Shown: positions 1-8,101 of the stretch, in pieces
How the letters are laid out: each line of letters begins with the position of its first letter
Numbering within the stretch: the first letter of the stretch is position 1
Assembly: GCA_039198685.1 (NCBI GenBank)
Contig: JBCCTK010000083.1
Coordinates: forward strand, 1-14,479
Direction: 5' to 3'
DNA: 14,479 nucleotides
Source: UBA5336 sp039198685
Lineage (GTDB): Bacteria; Pseudomonadota; Alphaproteobacteria; Caulobacterales; Hyphomonadaceae
Notes under the pieces: model-generated
What the model saw: the letters and a program-made list of their open reading frames with translations, nothing else
Databases searched by the model: none
What the model was told of the DNA's origin: nothing
Program-made: the position numbers and the translations under genes

Positions 1-3000
1 CGATCATGACCGACCCTGGATTGGCGGATGCAACCTATATCGAGCCAATTACAGTCGATTACGTCGCCAAGATCATCGAAAAGGAACGCCCTGACGCCCT
101 ACTTCCCACCATGGGCGGTCAGACAGCCTTGAACTGCGCCTTGGGCCTGGAGCGTGATGGCATCCTGGAACAGTACGGCGTTGAACTGATTGGTGCGAAA
201 GCCGAGGCCATCAACAAGGCAGAAGACCGGGAGCTGTTTCGCAAGGCGATGGACAAAATCGGCCTGGAGAACCCTCGCGCGTCGATTGTTGCCGCGCCGG
301 AGATCACGGACGAGACCGGAAAAGTCGTAGGATATGACCGAATTGCGGGCCTCTCGCGCGCCATGGAGGTGCTTGATGATGTTGGCCTTCCCGCAATCAT
401 CAGACCCGCTTTCACGCTCGGCGGAACCGGTGGGGGTGTTGCCTACAACACAGAAGAATACCGCGAGATTATCGAGCGAGGGCTTGCGGCATCGCCGGTC
501 GCCCAGGTGCTTGTCGATGAGAGCCTGCTCGGCTGGAAAGAATACGAGATGGAGGTCGTCCGCGACAAAGCTGACAACGCCATCATCATCTGCGCGATCG
601 AGAACATCGACCCCATGGGCGTGCACACGGGAGACTCTATCACGGTCGCACCGGCCCTGACGCTGACCGACAAGGAATACCAGATCATGCGTTCGGCCTC
701 GATCGCAGTCCTAAGGGAAATCGGTGTCGAAACAGGCGGATCAAACGTCCAATTTGCGGTCAATCCATATGATGGACGTCTCGTGGTCATAGAAATGAAC
801 CCGCGGGTCTCGCGCTCCTCGGCCCTGGCCTCCAAGGCAACCGGCTTTCCCATCGCCAAGATCGCCGCGAAGCTGGCCGTTGGATATACGCTGGATGAAT
901 TGGGCAATGACATTACCGGGGGCGCGATCCCGGCCAGTTTCGAGCCGACGCTTGATTATGTGGTCACAAAGATACCGCGCTTTGCCTTCGAAAAATTCAA
1001 AGGCGCCGTCCCGTTGCTCACCACGGCCATGAAATCGGTCGGCGAGGCCATGGCGATCGGACGAAATTTCCAGGAAAGCCTTCAAAAGGCTCTTTGCTCG
1101 CTTGAAACCGGCCTCACCGGACTGGATGATATGGCGTTTGAGGATGAGGGCGCGCTGATGCGGGCCCTTGCGGTACAATCACCCGACCGTTTGCGCGTCG
1201 TCGCCCAAGCCATTCGCCAGGGCGTGAGCGTCGAGGAAGTGCACCGGATCACGAGTATTGATCTGTGGTTCCTGCGCCAGATCGCGCAGCTGATAGAGAT
1301 TGAAGCGGGTGTGCGCCGCGAGGGTCTGCCAAGCGATTTTGCGGGGCTTTTGGCCCTCAAGGCAAAGGGCTTTTCCGATGCGCGTCTGGCCACACTTTGC
1401 GGTGAAAGCGAAGACGCCGTTACGGCGATACGACACGCCGCCGGTGTGCGCCCGGTCTACAAGCGCATCGATACCTGTGCGGCGGAGTTCGAAGCGGCAA
1501 CGCCATATCTTTATTCGACCTATGAAACGCCGCCCTTTCAAACACCCATCCAACCTGGCGACCGGCCGAGCTGTGAAGCCGGTATTTCCGGGCGTCGAAA
1601 GGCCATGATCCTGGGCGGCGGACCCAACCGGATCGGTCAGGGCATTGAGTTCGATTATTGCTGCTGCCACGCCGCATTTGCCATGGCTGACATCTCTATT
1701 GAGTCGATCATGGTGAACTGCAACCCCGAAACCGTCTCGACCGACTATGACACATCCGACCGGCTCTATTTCGAACCGCTCACGAAAGAACACGTCCTGG
1801 AAATCGTAGCCCGTGAGCAAATGGCGGGCGAACTGGCTGGTGTGATCGTCCAATTCGGTGGGCAAACGCCGCTCGGGCTCGCAAACACCCTGAAAGATAG
1901 GGACATTCCTATCCTGGGCACTTCGCCTGCCTCAATTGATCTGGCTGAAGACCGTCAGCAATTTGCGCGACTGATCGACCAGCTCGGTCTCCAGCAGGCG
2001 CCCTCGACAACCGCCCGAAATATCGACGAAGCCATTACAGGTGCGGAGCGTCTGGGATATCCTGTTATGGTGCGCCCCTCCTTCGTGCTCGGCGGACGCG
2101 CGATGGAAATTGCCCGTTCGCCCGATGATCTGCGCGAATTTGGCCAGGCGGCCTTGGCGGTTGCCGGTGACCAATCTTTGTTCATTGATCGCTACCTGGA
2201 AGATGCAACGGAAGTCGACGTCGACGCCCTCTGCGATGGTGAACAGGTCCATGTGGCCGGTATCATGGAGCATATCGAGGAAGCAGGTGTCCATTCCGGC
2301 GATAGCGCCTGTGCCTTGCCGCCCTATTCGCTCAGTGCAGACATACAGTCTCGACTGGCAGAGCAGGCTGCAGCCCTCGCCAGGGCGCTCCATGTTCGCG
2401 GACTGATCAACATCCAGTTTGCCATCAAGGGCGACGATATCTTTGTGCTGGAGGCCAATCCGCGTGCGTCGCGCACCATACCATTCGTGGCCAAAGCTGT
2501 TGGCGCGCCCATTGCGGGCATCGCGGCGAAACTGATGGCGGGCAAAACCTTGGGCGAATTTGATCTCCAGGACGCGAAACCAAAACGTATCGCTGTGAAG
2601 GAAGCGGTCTTCCCGTTCGGCCGGTTCCAAGATGTGGATCCGGTTCTCGGTCCCGAAATGCGCTCCACCGGGGAAGTCATGGGCTGGGATGACGATTTCG
2701 GTACGGCGTTCCTGAAATCGCAAACCGCGGCTGGGGTTGAGCTTCCCCACGAAGGCTGCGTCTTCGTATCGGTGAAAGATGCAGACAAACCATCTCTTGT
2801 TGGGCCGGTTTCTTCGCTCATTTCCATGGGATTCGATGTTGTCGCCACGCGCGGAACAGCCTCTTATCTCAGGGAAAAAGGCCTTGAAGTATTCCCCATC
2901 AACAAGGTGATCGAAGGCCAGCCTCATATTGTCGATGCCATGATCAACGGTGACATCCAGCTTGTTTTCAACACGACCCAGGGCATCCAATCGCTCAAGG

Positions 3001-3140
3001 ACAGCAAATCTATCCGCCGGACTGCGCTCACCCGCAGCATTCCCTATTTCACAACTTTGGCCGCTTCAATTGCTTCCGTATCAGCCATCGAGGCGTTACG
3101 AACGCGCAAGCTTGACGTGCAATCCTTGCAATCGGCCTGA
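1..3140 (+). CDS. carB: carbamoyl-phosphate synthase large subunit, 5' end cut by window
   Basis: CarB makes carbamoyl phosphate from bicarbonate, ammonia delivered by the CarA glutaminase subunit, and two ATP, feeding pyrimidine and arginine synthesis in the cytoplasm. The frame is already open at the window edge. By comparison with the E. coli protein, which I know, about 54 N-terminal residues are missing, so the Met at position 6 is internal. The first ATP-grasp half carries PTMGGQTALNCAL and EMNPRVSRSSALASKATG. The second half starts near visible residue 534 with LGGGPNRIGQGIEFDY and contains EANPRASRTIPFVAKA. The C-terminal MGS-like allosteric domain begins near visible residue 915. An insertion of roughly 18 residues around visible residues 90-115, relative to E. 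coli, would make the full protein about 1,098 residues. greA follows after 71 bases on the same strand. The gene looks intact inside the window. Confidence 0.98.
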   Translation, partial: IMTDPGLADATYIEPITVDYVAKIIEKERPDALLPTMGGQTALNCALGLERDGILEQYGVELIGAKAEAINKAEDRELFRKAMDKIGLENPRASIVAAPEITDETGKVVGYDRIAGLSRAMEVLDDVGLPAIIRPAFTLGGTGGGVAYNTEEYREIIERGLAASPVAQVLVDESLLGWKEYEMEVVRDKADNAIIICAIENIDPMGVHTGDSITVAPALTLTDKEYQIMRSASIAVLREIGVETGGSNVQFAVNPYDGRLVVIEMNPRVSRSSALASKATGFPIAKIAAKLAVGYTLDELGNDITGGAIPASFEPTLDYVVTKIPRFAFEKFKGAVPLLTTAMKSVGEAMAIGRNFQESLQKALCSLETGLTGLDDMAFEDEGALMRALAVQSPDRLRVVAQAIRQGVSVEEVHRITSIDLWFLRQIAQLIEIEAGVRREGLPSDFAGLLALKAKGFSDARLATLCGESEDAVTAIRHAAGVRPVYKRIDTCAAEFEAATPYLYSTYETPPFQTPIQPGDRPSCEAGISGRRKAMILGGGPNRIGQGIEFDYCCCHAAFAMADISIESIMVNCNPETVSTDYDTSDRLYFEPLTKEHVLEIVAREQMAGELAGVIVQFGGQTPLGLANTLKDRDIPILGTSPASIDLAEDRQQFARLIDQLGLQQAPSTTARNIDEAITGAERLGYPVMVRPSFVLGGRAMEIARSPDDLREFGQAALAVAGDQSLFIDRYLEDATEVDVDALCDGEQVHVAGIMEHIEEAGVHSGDSACALPPYSLSADIQSRLAEQAAALARALHVRGLINIQFAIKGDDIFVLEANPRASRTIPFVAKAVGAPIAGIAAKLMAGKTLGEFDLQDAKPKRIAVKEAVFPFGRFQDVDPVLGPEMRSTGEVMGWDDDFGTAFLKSQTAAGVELPHEGCVFVSVKDADKPSLVGPVSSLISMGFDVVATRGTASYLREKGLEVFPINKVIEGQPHIVDAMINGDIQLVFNTTQGIQSLKDSKSIRRTALTRSIPYFTTLAASIASVSAIEALRTRKLDVQSLQSA

Positions 3141-3211
3141 TTGCGCCCACTTGACCGCGCAGGGTTTTGGCACAAACCTACACTTATTCCGAAAACGCAG
3201 AGTATACGCAC

Positions 3212-3685
3212 ATGGAAAGAATTCCCATGACCGCTGAGGGTCACGCGGCCCTTGAGTCAGAACTTAAGACCCTCAAATCCGTTGAGCGTCCATCCATCAT
3301 CGCCGCCATCTCCGAGGCGCGTGAGCATGGCGATCTGTCAGAGAACGCCGAATACCACGCCGCAAAAGAGAAGCAGTCTTTCATCGAAGGGCGCATCGCC
3401 GAACTTGATGATAAGTTGGCGCGCGCCGAGGTGATCGATCTCACCAAGATGACCGGCACCCGTGTGCGCTTTGGCGCCACGGTGACACTCATCGATGTCG
3501 ATACCGAAGAAGAAAAAACCTATAAAATTGTCGGCGACGATGAAGCCAGCATTGAGCATGGCAAAGTCTCGATCTCCTCCCCAATCTCCAGAGCCTTGAT
3601 TGGCAAGGAAGAGGGCGATGAGGCCGAAGTCTCCGCGCCCGGTGGCGCAAAGGCCTATGAAATCGAGAAGGTGGAATTCAAATAG
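3212..3685 (+). CDS. greA: transcription elongation factor GreA
   Basis: GreA binds in the secondary channel of RNA polymerase and stimulates cleavage of backtracked RNA so that stalled complexes can resume. The 157-residue product has the family's normal length. Its N-terminal coiled coil carries AREHGDLSENAEYHAAKE, which contains the tip acidic residues Asp41 and Glu44 at the same numbers as in E. coli. The FKBP-like C-terminal domain includes KISISSPI-type and ALIGKEEGDEAEVSAPGGA segments. I chose the ATG at 3212, giving MERIPMTAEG, because it matches the usual GreA N-terminus. A TTG 45 bases upstream would add residues unlike the family. The Shine-Dalgarno match is weak. The gene lies 71 bases after carB and 14 bases before the ELM1-family gene, with no terminator visible between them. 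Confidence 0.96.
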   Translation: MERIPMTAEGHAALESELKTLKSVERPSIIAAISEAREHGDLSENAEYHAAKEKQSFIEGRIAELDDKLARAEVIDLTKMTGTRVRFGATVTLIDVDTEEEKTYKIVGDDEASIEHGKVSISSPISRALIGKEEGDEAEVSAPGGAKAYEIEKVEFK

Positions 3686-3699
3686 ACGCGGTAAAAGGA

Positions 3700-4764
3700 A
3701 TGGCCTCAGTTGGCCCTTCCATCTGGGCCGTATCCGATGGGCGTGCTGGCAACGCGGCCCAAGTGCGCGCGATCGCGAATGCTCTCGGCTCCACACTGCG
3801 CTGGATGGGCATTGCGCATATAACGGGTCAGGGTCACCGCGCGGAGCCGGTCACCCTGACCCCAGGCGCTCCATGGACATGGCTTCCCGCCAGCACATGG
3901 CGCGCCCCCCTCCTGGCCCTACCGAAGGACCAGAAAGCCATCCTTACGCCCCCCTGGCCAACGGTTTGGCTGGGCGCAGGCCGGCGGACCGCCCCCTATT
4001 CGGCATACGTCAAACACCATGCGGGTGATGAAACGCTTGTGGTCCATATGCTTGATCCCAAGCTCGTACCGAAATCGTTTGATCTCTTGGTCACCCCTGA
4101 ACATGATGGGGTTGAAGGAAGCAATGTGCTCTCAACCCTTGGGTCACCTTCGTATTTCTCGCCCGACAACATGGAGGACGCTGGTCAAGCTTTCGCAGAC
4201 CTGGCCGACGAGCCAGGCAAATCGGCCCTGGTGATCCTCGGTGGAGACTCTAAAACCCACACATTCACCCAAGGCGCTGCAGAAACCCTGGCGATGCAGC
4301 TAACAGCCTTGTCCGGCCAAGGCTGGCGCCTCAGGATCACGGTGTCGCGGCGCACCCCTGCCCCTATTCTTGCGCGCATGCGATCTCTGGCCGACCAGAT
4401 CGGCGCGCGTTTCTGGGCCAGCTCTGCTGACGGACCGAATCCTTATCTTGCCTGGCTCATGTTCTCCGACGTCGCCATTGTAACAGAAGACAGCGCCAAC
4501 ATGCTCTCGGATGCAGCCTACCACGGCCTACCCGTACACATGGCGCGGCTCCACGGGCGAGCGGAGAAGTTCGACAGGCTCCATGAAAGTCTCATCAAAC
4601 GGGGCGTGGCACGCTGGTTTGATGGAAGCCTGGGAAGCTGGAGCTTCGAGCCCCTGCGCGAAGCCGACCGCGTCGCAGATGCAATCGTCACCAAACTTCT
4701 GGAGCGCTTTCCCCGGCCTGATATGGGCGGCGGTGGCAAGGTCGTCGCGCCCGACTGGCTTTAG
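3700..4764 (+). CDS. ELM1-family protein (mitochondrial fission ELM1-like)
   Basis: The 354-residue product matches the bacterial branch of the family named after plant ELM1, a mitochondrial fission factor. The role of the bacterial members is not established, and their fold is thought to resemble GT-B glycosyltransferases. Recognisable family segments are SDGRAGN (residues 12-18), LGAGRRTAPYS (near 91-101), the HMLDPKL and FDLLVTPEHDG region (116-137), LGSPS (near 147), ILGGDSKTHTF, and the C-terminal TEDSANMLSDAAYHGLPV, which resembles a nucleotide-sugar binding loop. No signal peptide or membrane segment is obvious. The start is the only ATG that keeps the family N-terminus. An AAGGA lies directly against it with no spacing, so initiation may be weak or coupled to greA, whose stop is 14 bases away. 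Its TAG stop overlaps the recQ stop on the other strand. Confidence 0.88.
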   Translation: MASVGPSIWAVSDGRAGNAAQVRAIANALGSTLRWMGIAHITGQGHRAEPVTLTPGAPWTWLPASTWRAPLLALPKDQKAILTPPWPTVWLGAGRRTAPYSAYVKHHAGDETLVVHMLDPKLVPKSFDLLVTPEHDGVEGSNVLSTLGSPSYFSPDNMEDAGQAFADLADEPGKSALVILGGDSKTHTFTQGAAETLAMQLTALSGQGWRLRITVSRRTPAPILARMRSLADQIGARFWASSADGPNPYLAWLMFSDVAIVTEDSANMLSDAAYHGLPVHMARLHGRAEKFDRLHESLIKRGVARWFDGSLGSWSFEPLREADRVADAIVTKLLERFPRPDMGGGGKVVAPDWL

Positions 4765-6590
4765 GCTGCCTCCGCAACAATCCCGATCACCGCAGCGCCG
4801 AAGCGCTCGGCTTTCTTTTCACCGACGCCGGAAACACCGCGCAGGGCATTCAGGGAGGTGGGACGCTCGGCCGCGATCGCAGCCAGCGTGCGATCATGGA
4901 AAATGACATAGGGCGGCACACCGCGAGTCTTGGCCTCCTCCAGCCGCCAGCCCCGAAGGGCTTCAAACACGTCCTGGTCACCACCCGAGAGCTGGTCCAC
5001 GACGCCCGCGCTAGCCGCCTTGCGAGCCTTTCGCGTTCGCCGCGCAGCTGGGTCTGCTTTGAGGCGCACCGCGCGCGCGCCTTTCCAGAGCGCCCTGACG
5101 CCGTCCTGGTCACCAAGGCCAATCACCGGGCGCATGGCGTCACCCTGCTCTTCCAGCAAACCGCAAAACAAAAGCTCGTCCAGAACCGCGCGCCATCCCA
5201 CCGCCGAGAGCGCCTCACCGACGCCATAGGTCGATTGCGCCGAAAGGGACTCATCAAAGCTGTCCTTGGCCTCGCCGCGCAAATGGACGATCAAGCGCCC
5301 CCGGCCGATACGCTCACCGGTGCGTGCGGCAGCGGCGGTAGCCATCTTGGCCCACTCGGTCACGTCAAATCCCTCACCCGCCGCTTCGGTGCAACTGTCA
5401 CAGACTCCGCACGGCTCCGCATCGGACTCACCAAAATACTGACGCACGGCCTGGCGGCGGCACTCCGTTCCGTTTAGAAAGGCAAAAAGCTGCCGGGTCT
5501 TTGATCGTTGTACCGCCTTGATTTCCTGCGGTGCGTCGGCGTCCTCGACCCAGGACAATGCGCGACGCATATCGGAAGGGCCAAACAGCGCGAACGCCTC
5601 TGCCGGCTCGCCATCGCGCCCTGCCCGGCCCACCTCCTGCCAATAAGCCTCGATCGTTTTGGGCGGGTCGGCATGGATCACGAAGCGGACATCTGGCTTG
5701 TCCACACCCATGCCGAAGGCCACCGTGGCACACATGGTCAACCCGTCTTCCAGCAGGAACTGCCGCTGGCGCTTTGCACGCACCACAGCATCTAGGCCGG
5801 CATGGTAAGCCAATGCGGGACACCCTGCCCTTGAGAGCGCGTCTGCGAGCTTCTCGGTCCCATCGCGTGTGGCAGCATAGACGATGCCGGATCGCCCTCG
5901 ATGGGCCTTTACCAGGGAAACAATCCGCGCGGTTCGGTCGCCCTGTTTCGGTTCTGCGGCAAGTTGGAGATTGGGACGGTCAAAGCTTGCGACGTGGACG
6001 GCAGGCTCGGTCAGCTCGAGCTGGTTGAGAATGTCCTCGCGCGTTCGCGCGTCGGCCGTGGCGGTCACCGCAATACGCGGCACACCCGGAAACAACCCTT
6101 TCAACCGCCCAAGGGCACGGTAGTCAGGCCGAAAATCATGGCCCCATTGGCTGACGCAGTGGGCCTCGTCGATAGCAATCAGGCTGAGGGGAATATCCAA
6201 AAGCGCACCGGACAGGCGCGTCGCCAGCGCCTCAGGCGAGACATATAGCAGGTCCATCTCGCCTGATCGGGCCGCAGCGAGCGCCGCACTTCTGGCTTCT
6301 GGCTCCATGGAGCTATCCAAACGTTCTGCCCGGACCCCAAGCGCTTTCAGTGCATCCACCTGGTCTGCCATCAGGGCAATTAAGGGCGAGACGACCAGTC
6401 CGCAGCCTCGCCTTAAGAGCGCAGGGATCTGGTAGCATAGGGACTTGCCGCCTCCGGTTGGCAGGATCGCCATGACATCGCGAGCGGCCAGCACATCGCC
6501 GATCACATCACCCTGTAGCCCCCGGAAAGAATCATAGCCGTAAATGCGTTGGAGCAGCACACGGGCGTCGGAAAGTGTTGGCGTTGTCAT
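4761..6590 (-). CDS. recQ: ATP-dependent DNA helicase RecQ
   Basis: RecQ is a 3'-to-5' superfamily 2 DNA helicase acting in recombination and repair of stalled forks. The 609-residue product has the full bacterial domain set. Walker A TGGGKS is at 45-50, DEAH at 141-144 followed by the RecQ aromatic-rich loop CVSQWGHDFRPDY, and motif VI QEVGRAGRDG at 318-327. The zinc-binding RQC part has Cys377, Cys394, Cys397 and Cys400. A winged-helix region follows with STYGVGEALS, and a C-terminal HRDC domain occupies about 540-605. Nothing essential appears to be missing. The start follows family length, but no good Shine-Dalgarno or promoter was visible upstream. The TAA stop shares bases with the TAG stop of the converging ELM1 gene, so neither gene has a terminator between them. 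Confidence 0.97.
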   Translation of the reverse strand: MTTPTLSDARVLLQRIYGYDSFRGLQGDVIGDVLAARDVMAILPTGGGKSLCYQIPALLRRGCGLVVSPLIALMADQVDALKALGVRAERLDSSMEPEARSAALAAARSGEMDLLYVSPEALATRLSGALLDIPLSLIAIDEAHCVSQWGHDFRPDYRALGRLKGLFPGVPRIAVTATADARTREDILNQLELTEPAVHVASFDRPNLQLAAEPKQGDRTARIVSLVKAHRGRSGIVYAATRDGTEKLADALSRAGCPALAYHAGLDAVVRAKRQRQFLLEDGLTMCATVAFGMGVDKPDVRFVIHADPPKTIEAYWQEVGRAGRDGEPAEAFALFGPSDMRRALSWVEDADAPQEIKAVQRSKTRQLFAFLNGTECRRQAVRQYFGESDAEPCGVCDSCTEAAGEGFDVTEWAKMATAAAARTGERIGRGRLIVHLRGEAKDSFDESLSAQSTYGVGEALSAVGWRAVLDELLFCGLLEEQGDAMRPVIGLGDQDGVRALWKGARAVRLKADPAARRTRKARKAASAGVVDQLSGGDQDVFEALRGWRLEEAKTRGVPPYVIFHDRTLAAIAAERPTSLNALRGVSGVGEKKAERFGAAVIGIVAEAA

Positions 6591-6818
6591 GGATGAAAAG
6601 ATGCCCGGACTCTGCGTTCGCGGGCAAGCGCCACGCCATCGGTCATTCTCGGTATACTGGGGAATTCAACCAGATACCTGCAGGGGGTGCGCCGATACAC
6701 AAACCTCAAGCAGGCACTGAACGTCCCGCGACCCGCTGACACACGGCCTGGCACTGCGCCAACGCGCCACATTCGCATAAGTCCGTATCGTCGGCCCACG
6801 CCCGCCGAGCCAAAAGGA
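6591..6818. other. non-coding spacer upstream of recQ
   Basis: This is the gene-free part of the 371-base recQ-to-deacetylase gap, up to the OmpW-like remnant. I translated the plus strand here looking for more OmpW sequence and found none. On the minus strand there is no convincing -35/-10 pair for recQ. A TTGAAT lies near 6660, but nothing resembling a -10 follows at the right spacing. It presumably contains the recQ promoter because the upstream deacetylase gene ends at 6962, but I cannot place it. Confidence 0.5.
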
Positions 6819-6965
6819 AGGAGGCTCATCAATGCCGACATCAAGAAGATCTGGATCAATCCCGACGTCACTGTCGATTTCACGAGCGCGCTCGGCGCAA
6901 CGGTGGATGCGGAGGTGGATATAGATCCGCTCGTGATTGGAATCGGGCTCGGCTACAAATTCTAG
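6819..6965 (+). pseudogene. OmpW-family outer-membrane protein, C-terminal remnant
   Basis: This stretch encodes about 48 residues that look like the end of an OmpW-family eight-stranded beta barrel. The segments are LINADIKKIWINPDVTVDF, then AEVDIDPLVIGIGLGYKF, and the chain finishes on aromatic Phe as outer-membrane barrels do. A whole OmpW is roughly 200-220 residues with a signal peptide, so about three quarters is absent. The frame stays open upstream to 6687, but those residues are Arg/Pro-rich and unlike any OmpW strand. I therefore place the break near 6819. The TAG stop overlaps the deacetylase stop on the opposite strand. It is most likely a deletion remnant, as it has no signal peptide and no start of its own. 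The family assignment rests on remembered consensus and was not checked by search. Confidence 0.65.
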
Positions 6966-7855
6966 GCTGATACGCCGTCCAACGCCTCGACCAGAAGCAG
7001 ATGCCGGCGCGCCACAGCATCGGCATCTTTGCTGTATCCGCCGCCCAGTACACCGCACAGTGCCACACCGGCCCGCCGGCACGCTTGTGCCACGCGCCTG
7101 TCACGCCGGTAGAGCCCCGCATTGCTGAGGGCTAACAGACCCAGCCGGTCCTTTTCATGGGGATCAACACCGGCATTATAGAAAACGATCTGCGGGCGCG
7201 CCCGCGAAAGGGTTTCCTCAAGGGCCCCGTCGAGGGCCTTCATATAGGCCTCATCGCCCGTACCTTGCGCCAAGCCCACATCCAGATCCGAAGCGGGTTT
7301 TTCACGTGGCCAGTTCGCCTCGCAATGGATTGAACACGTGAACACGCCCGGCGTGTTGGCAAAGATCCGGGCCGTGCCATCGCCATGGTGCACATCAAGA
7401 TCCACCACAGCGATGCGTTCGACCTGCTCTGACTGCAAGAGACCATGGGCGGCCACGGCGACATCGTTGAACACGCAAAAACCAGCCCCGCCTTGCCCAT
7501 CTGCATGGTGACTGCCCCCGGCCAGGTTGATGGCGGCGCCTTCCTTTAGGGCAAGGCGTGCAGCCAGCCCCGTGCCGCCAACTGCCGCGCGGGACCGGCG
7601 GGCAATCGCAGGCGTTATGTCGAACCCGATCCGGCGTGCGACGTTGCGCTCCAAGGTTTGCGTCAGGATCGCATCCACATACCCTGCATCATGCACGGCA
7701 GACAGCGCCGCGGCACTGGCCAGGTCTGGTGTCAGAAAACTGCGCCCCGCAGCGCGCAACCTGTCTGCCACGATCGAGTATTTCCGCATGGGAAAACGAT
7801 GACCGTTCGGAACCGACTGGGCATCATAGGCTGGATGATGGACGAGAGGCGTCAT
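6962..7855 (-). CDS. histone deacetylase-family (arginase/deacetylase fold) hydrolase, class IV-like
   Basis: This is a zinc-dependent deacetylase of the arginase/deacetylase fold. Bacterial members remove acetyl groups from small molecules or proteins, and the substrate here is unknown. The 297-residue product carries the full active site: His116-His117 dyad in LAGGSHHADG, GFCVFNDVA, zinc ligands Asp154 and His156 in VDLDVHHGDGT, the third ligand Asp231 in NAGVDPHEKDRLG, and catalytic Tyr274 in GGGYSKD. The GGSHHA context, with no RPPGHH, and the SIHCEANWP and SDLDVGL segments point to the class IV (HDAC11-related) bacterial group. I chose the ATG at 7855 because MTPLVHHPAYDAQ matches the family N-terminus. 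A GTG at 7999 would add 48 low-complexity residues. No clear Shine-Dalgarno precedes the ATG. The gene is transcribed in the same direction as recQ. Confidence 0.9.
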   Translation of the reverse strand: MTPLVHHPAYDAQSVPNGHRFPMRKYSIVADRLRAAGRSFLTPDLASAAALSAVHDAGYVDAILTQTLERNVARRIGFDITPAIARRSRAAVGGTGLAARLALKEGAAINLAGGSHHADGQGGAGFCVFNDVAVAAHGLLQSEQVERIAVVDLDVHHGDGTARIFANTPGVFTCSIHCEANWPREKPASDLDVGLAQGTGDEAYMKALDGALEETLSRARPQIVFYNAGVDPHEKDRLGLLALSNAGLYRRDRRVAQACRRAGVALCGVLGGGYSKDADAVARRHLLLVEALDGVSA

Positions 7856-8052
7856 GGGAAGAACAGCTAGGGCTTTTTCACTTGAATTTGAGTCGTCTGA
7901 TGGACTGCATTGCCAGCGCTGGACGGCGTCGCAATCCTCCCAGCAGACTCGCATGGTGGTCCGCTCGGCTCCTGTCCCTGACACAAAAATCCAGCGCACG
8001 GCCGGCTAAAGTTCAAGGGAATGGGCTCTCGTCCCAGGCCCTGAAGAGCAAA

Positions 8053-8074
8053 CGCCCCGGACAAAGCCGGGGCG
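8053..8074 (-). terminator. probable rho-independent terminator of the TPR/TonB unit
   Basis: A perfect 8-base-pair GC-rich inverted repeat (CGCCCCGG / CCGGGGCG) encloses a 6-base loop. It sits 28 bases beyond the TAA stop at 8102 of the full-length TPR gene. Read on the minus strand, the stem is followed by TTTGCTCTT, a short and imperfect T-run. It most likely ends transcription of the tonB2-TPR unit before the deacetylase gene. Confidence 0.65.
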
Positions 8075-8101
8075 AAAACTGTCTTCAATATTGCACGTTT
8101 C

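Noticed and set aside
1179..1865. 228-residue open frame antisense to carB
   Set aside because: It is fully covered by conserved carB coding sequence and has no family similarity that I recognise.
1932..2990. 352-residue open frame antisense to carB
   Set aside because: It lies inside an unambiguous carB, is rich in residues typical of shadow frames, shows no recognised motif and has no separate promoter or ribosome site.
3167..3211. TTG start giving a 172-residue GreA
   Set aside because: The added 15 residues are unlike GreA, while the ATG at 3212 gives the normal N-terminus and family length.
4896..5477. 193-residue plus-strand open frame inside recQ
   Set aside because: It overlaps conserved RecQ winged-helix and HRDC coding sequence and its composition is that of a shadow frame.
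6640..6665. Possible recQ promoter (minus-strand TTGAAT and TATACC)
   Set aside because: The two boxes overlap in the wrong spacing, and at 17 bases from TTGAAT the sequence is ATGACC, a poor -10.
6832..6924. 30-codon frame with an ideal AAGGAGG seven bases before its ATG
   Set aside because: It is an Arg/Ser-rich second frame of the OmpW-like remnant. The good ribosome site is probably chance, because the same bases encode GRRLI in the remnant frame.
7856..7999. GTG start extending the deacetylase by 48 residues
   Set aside because: The extension is not like the family N-terminus; MTPLVHHPAYD at 7855 is.
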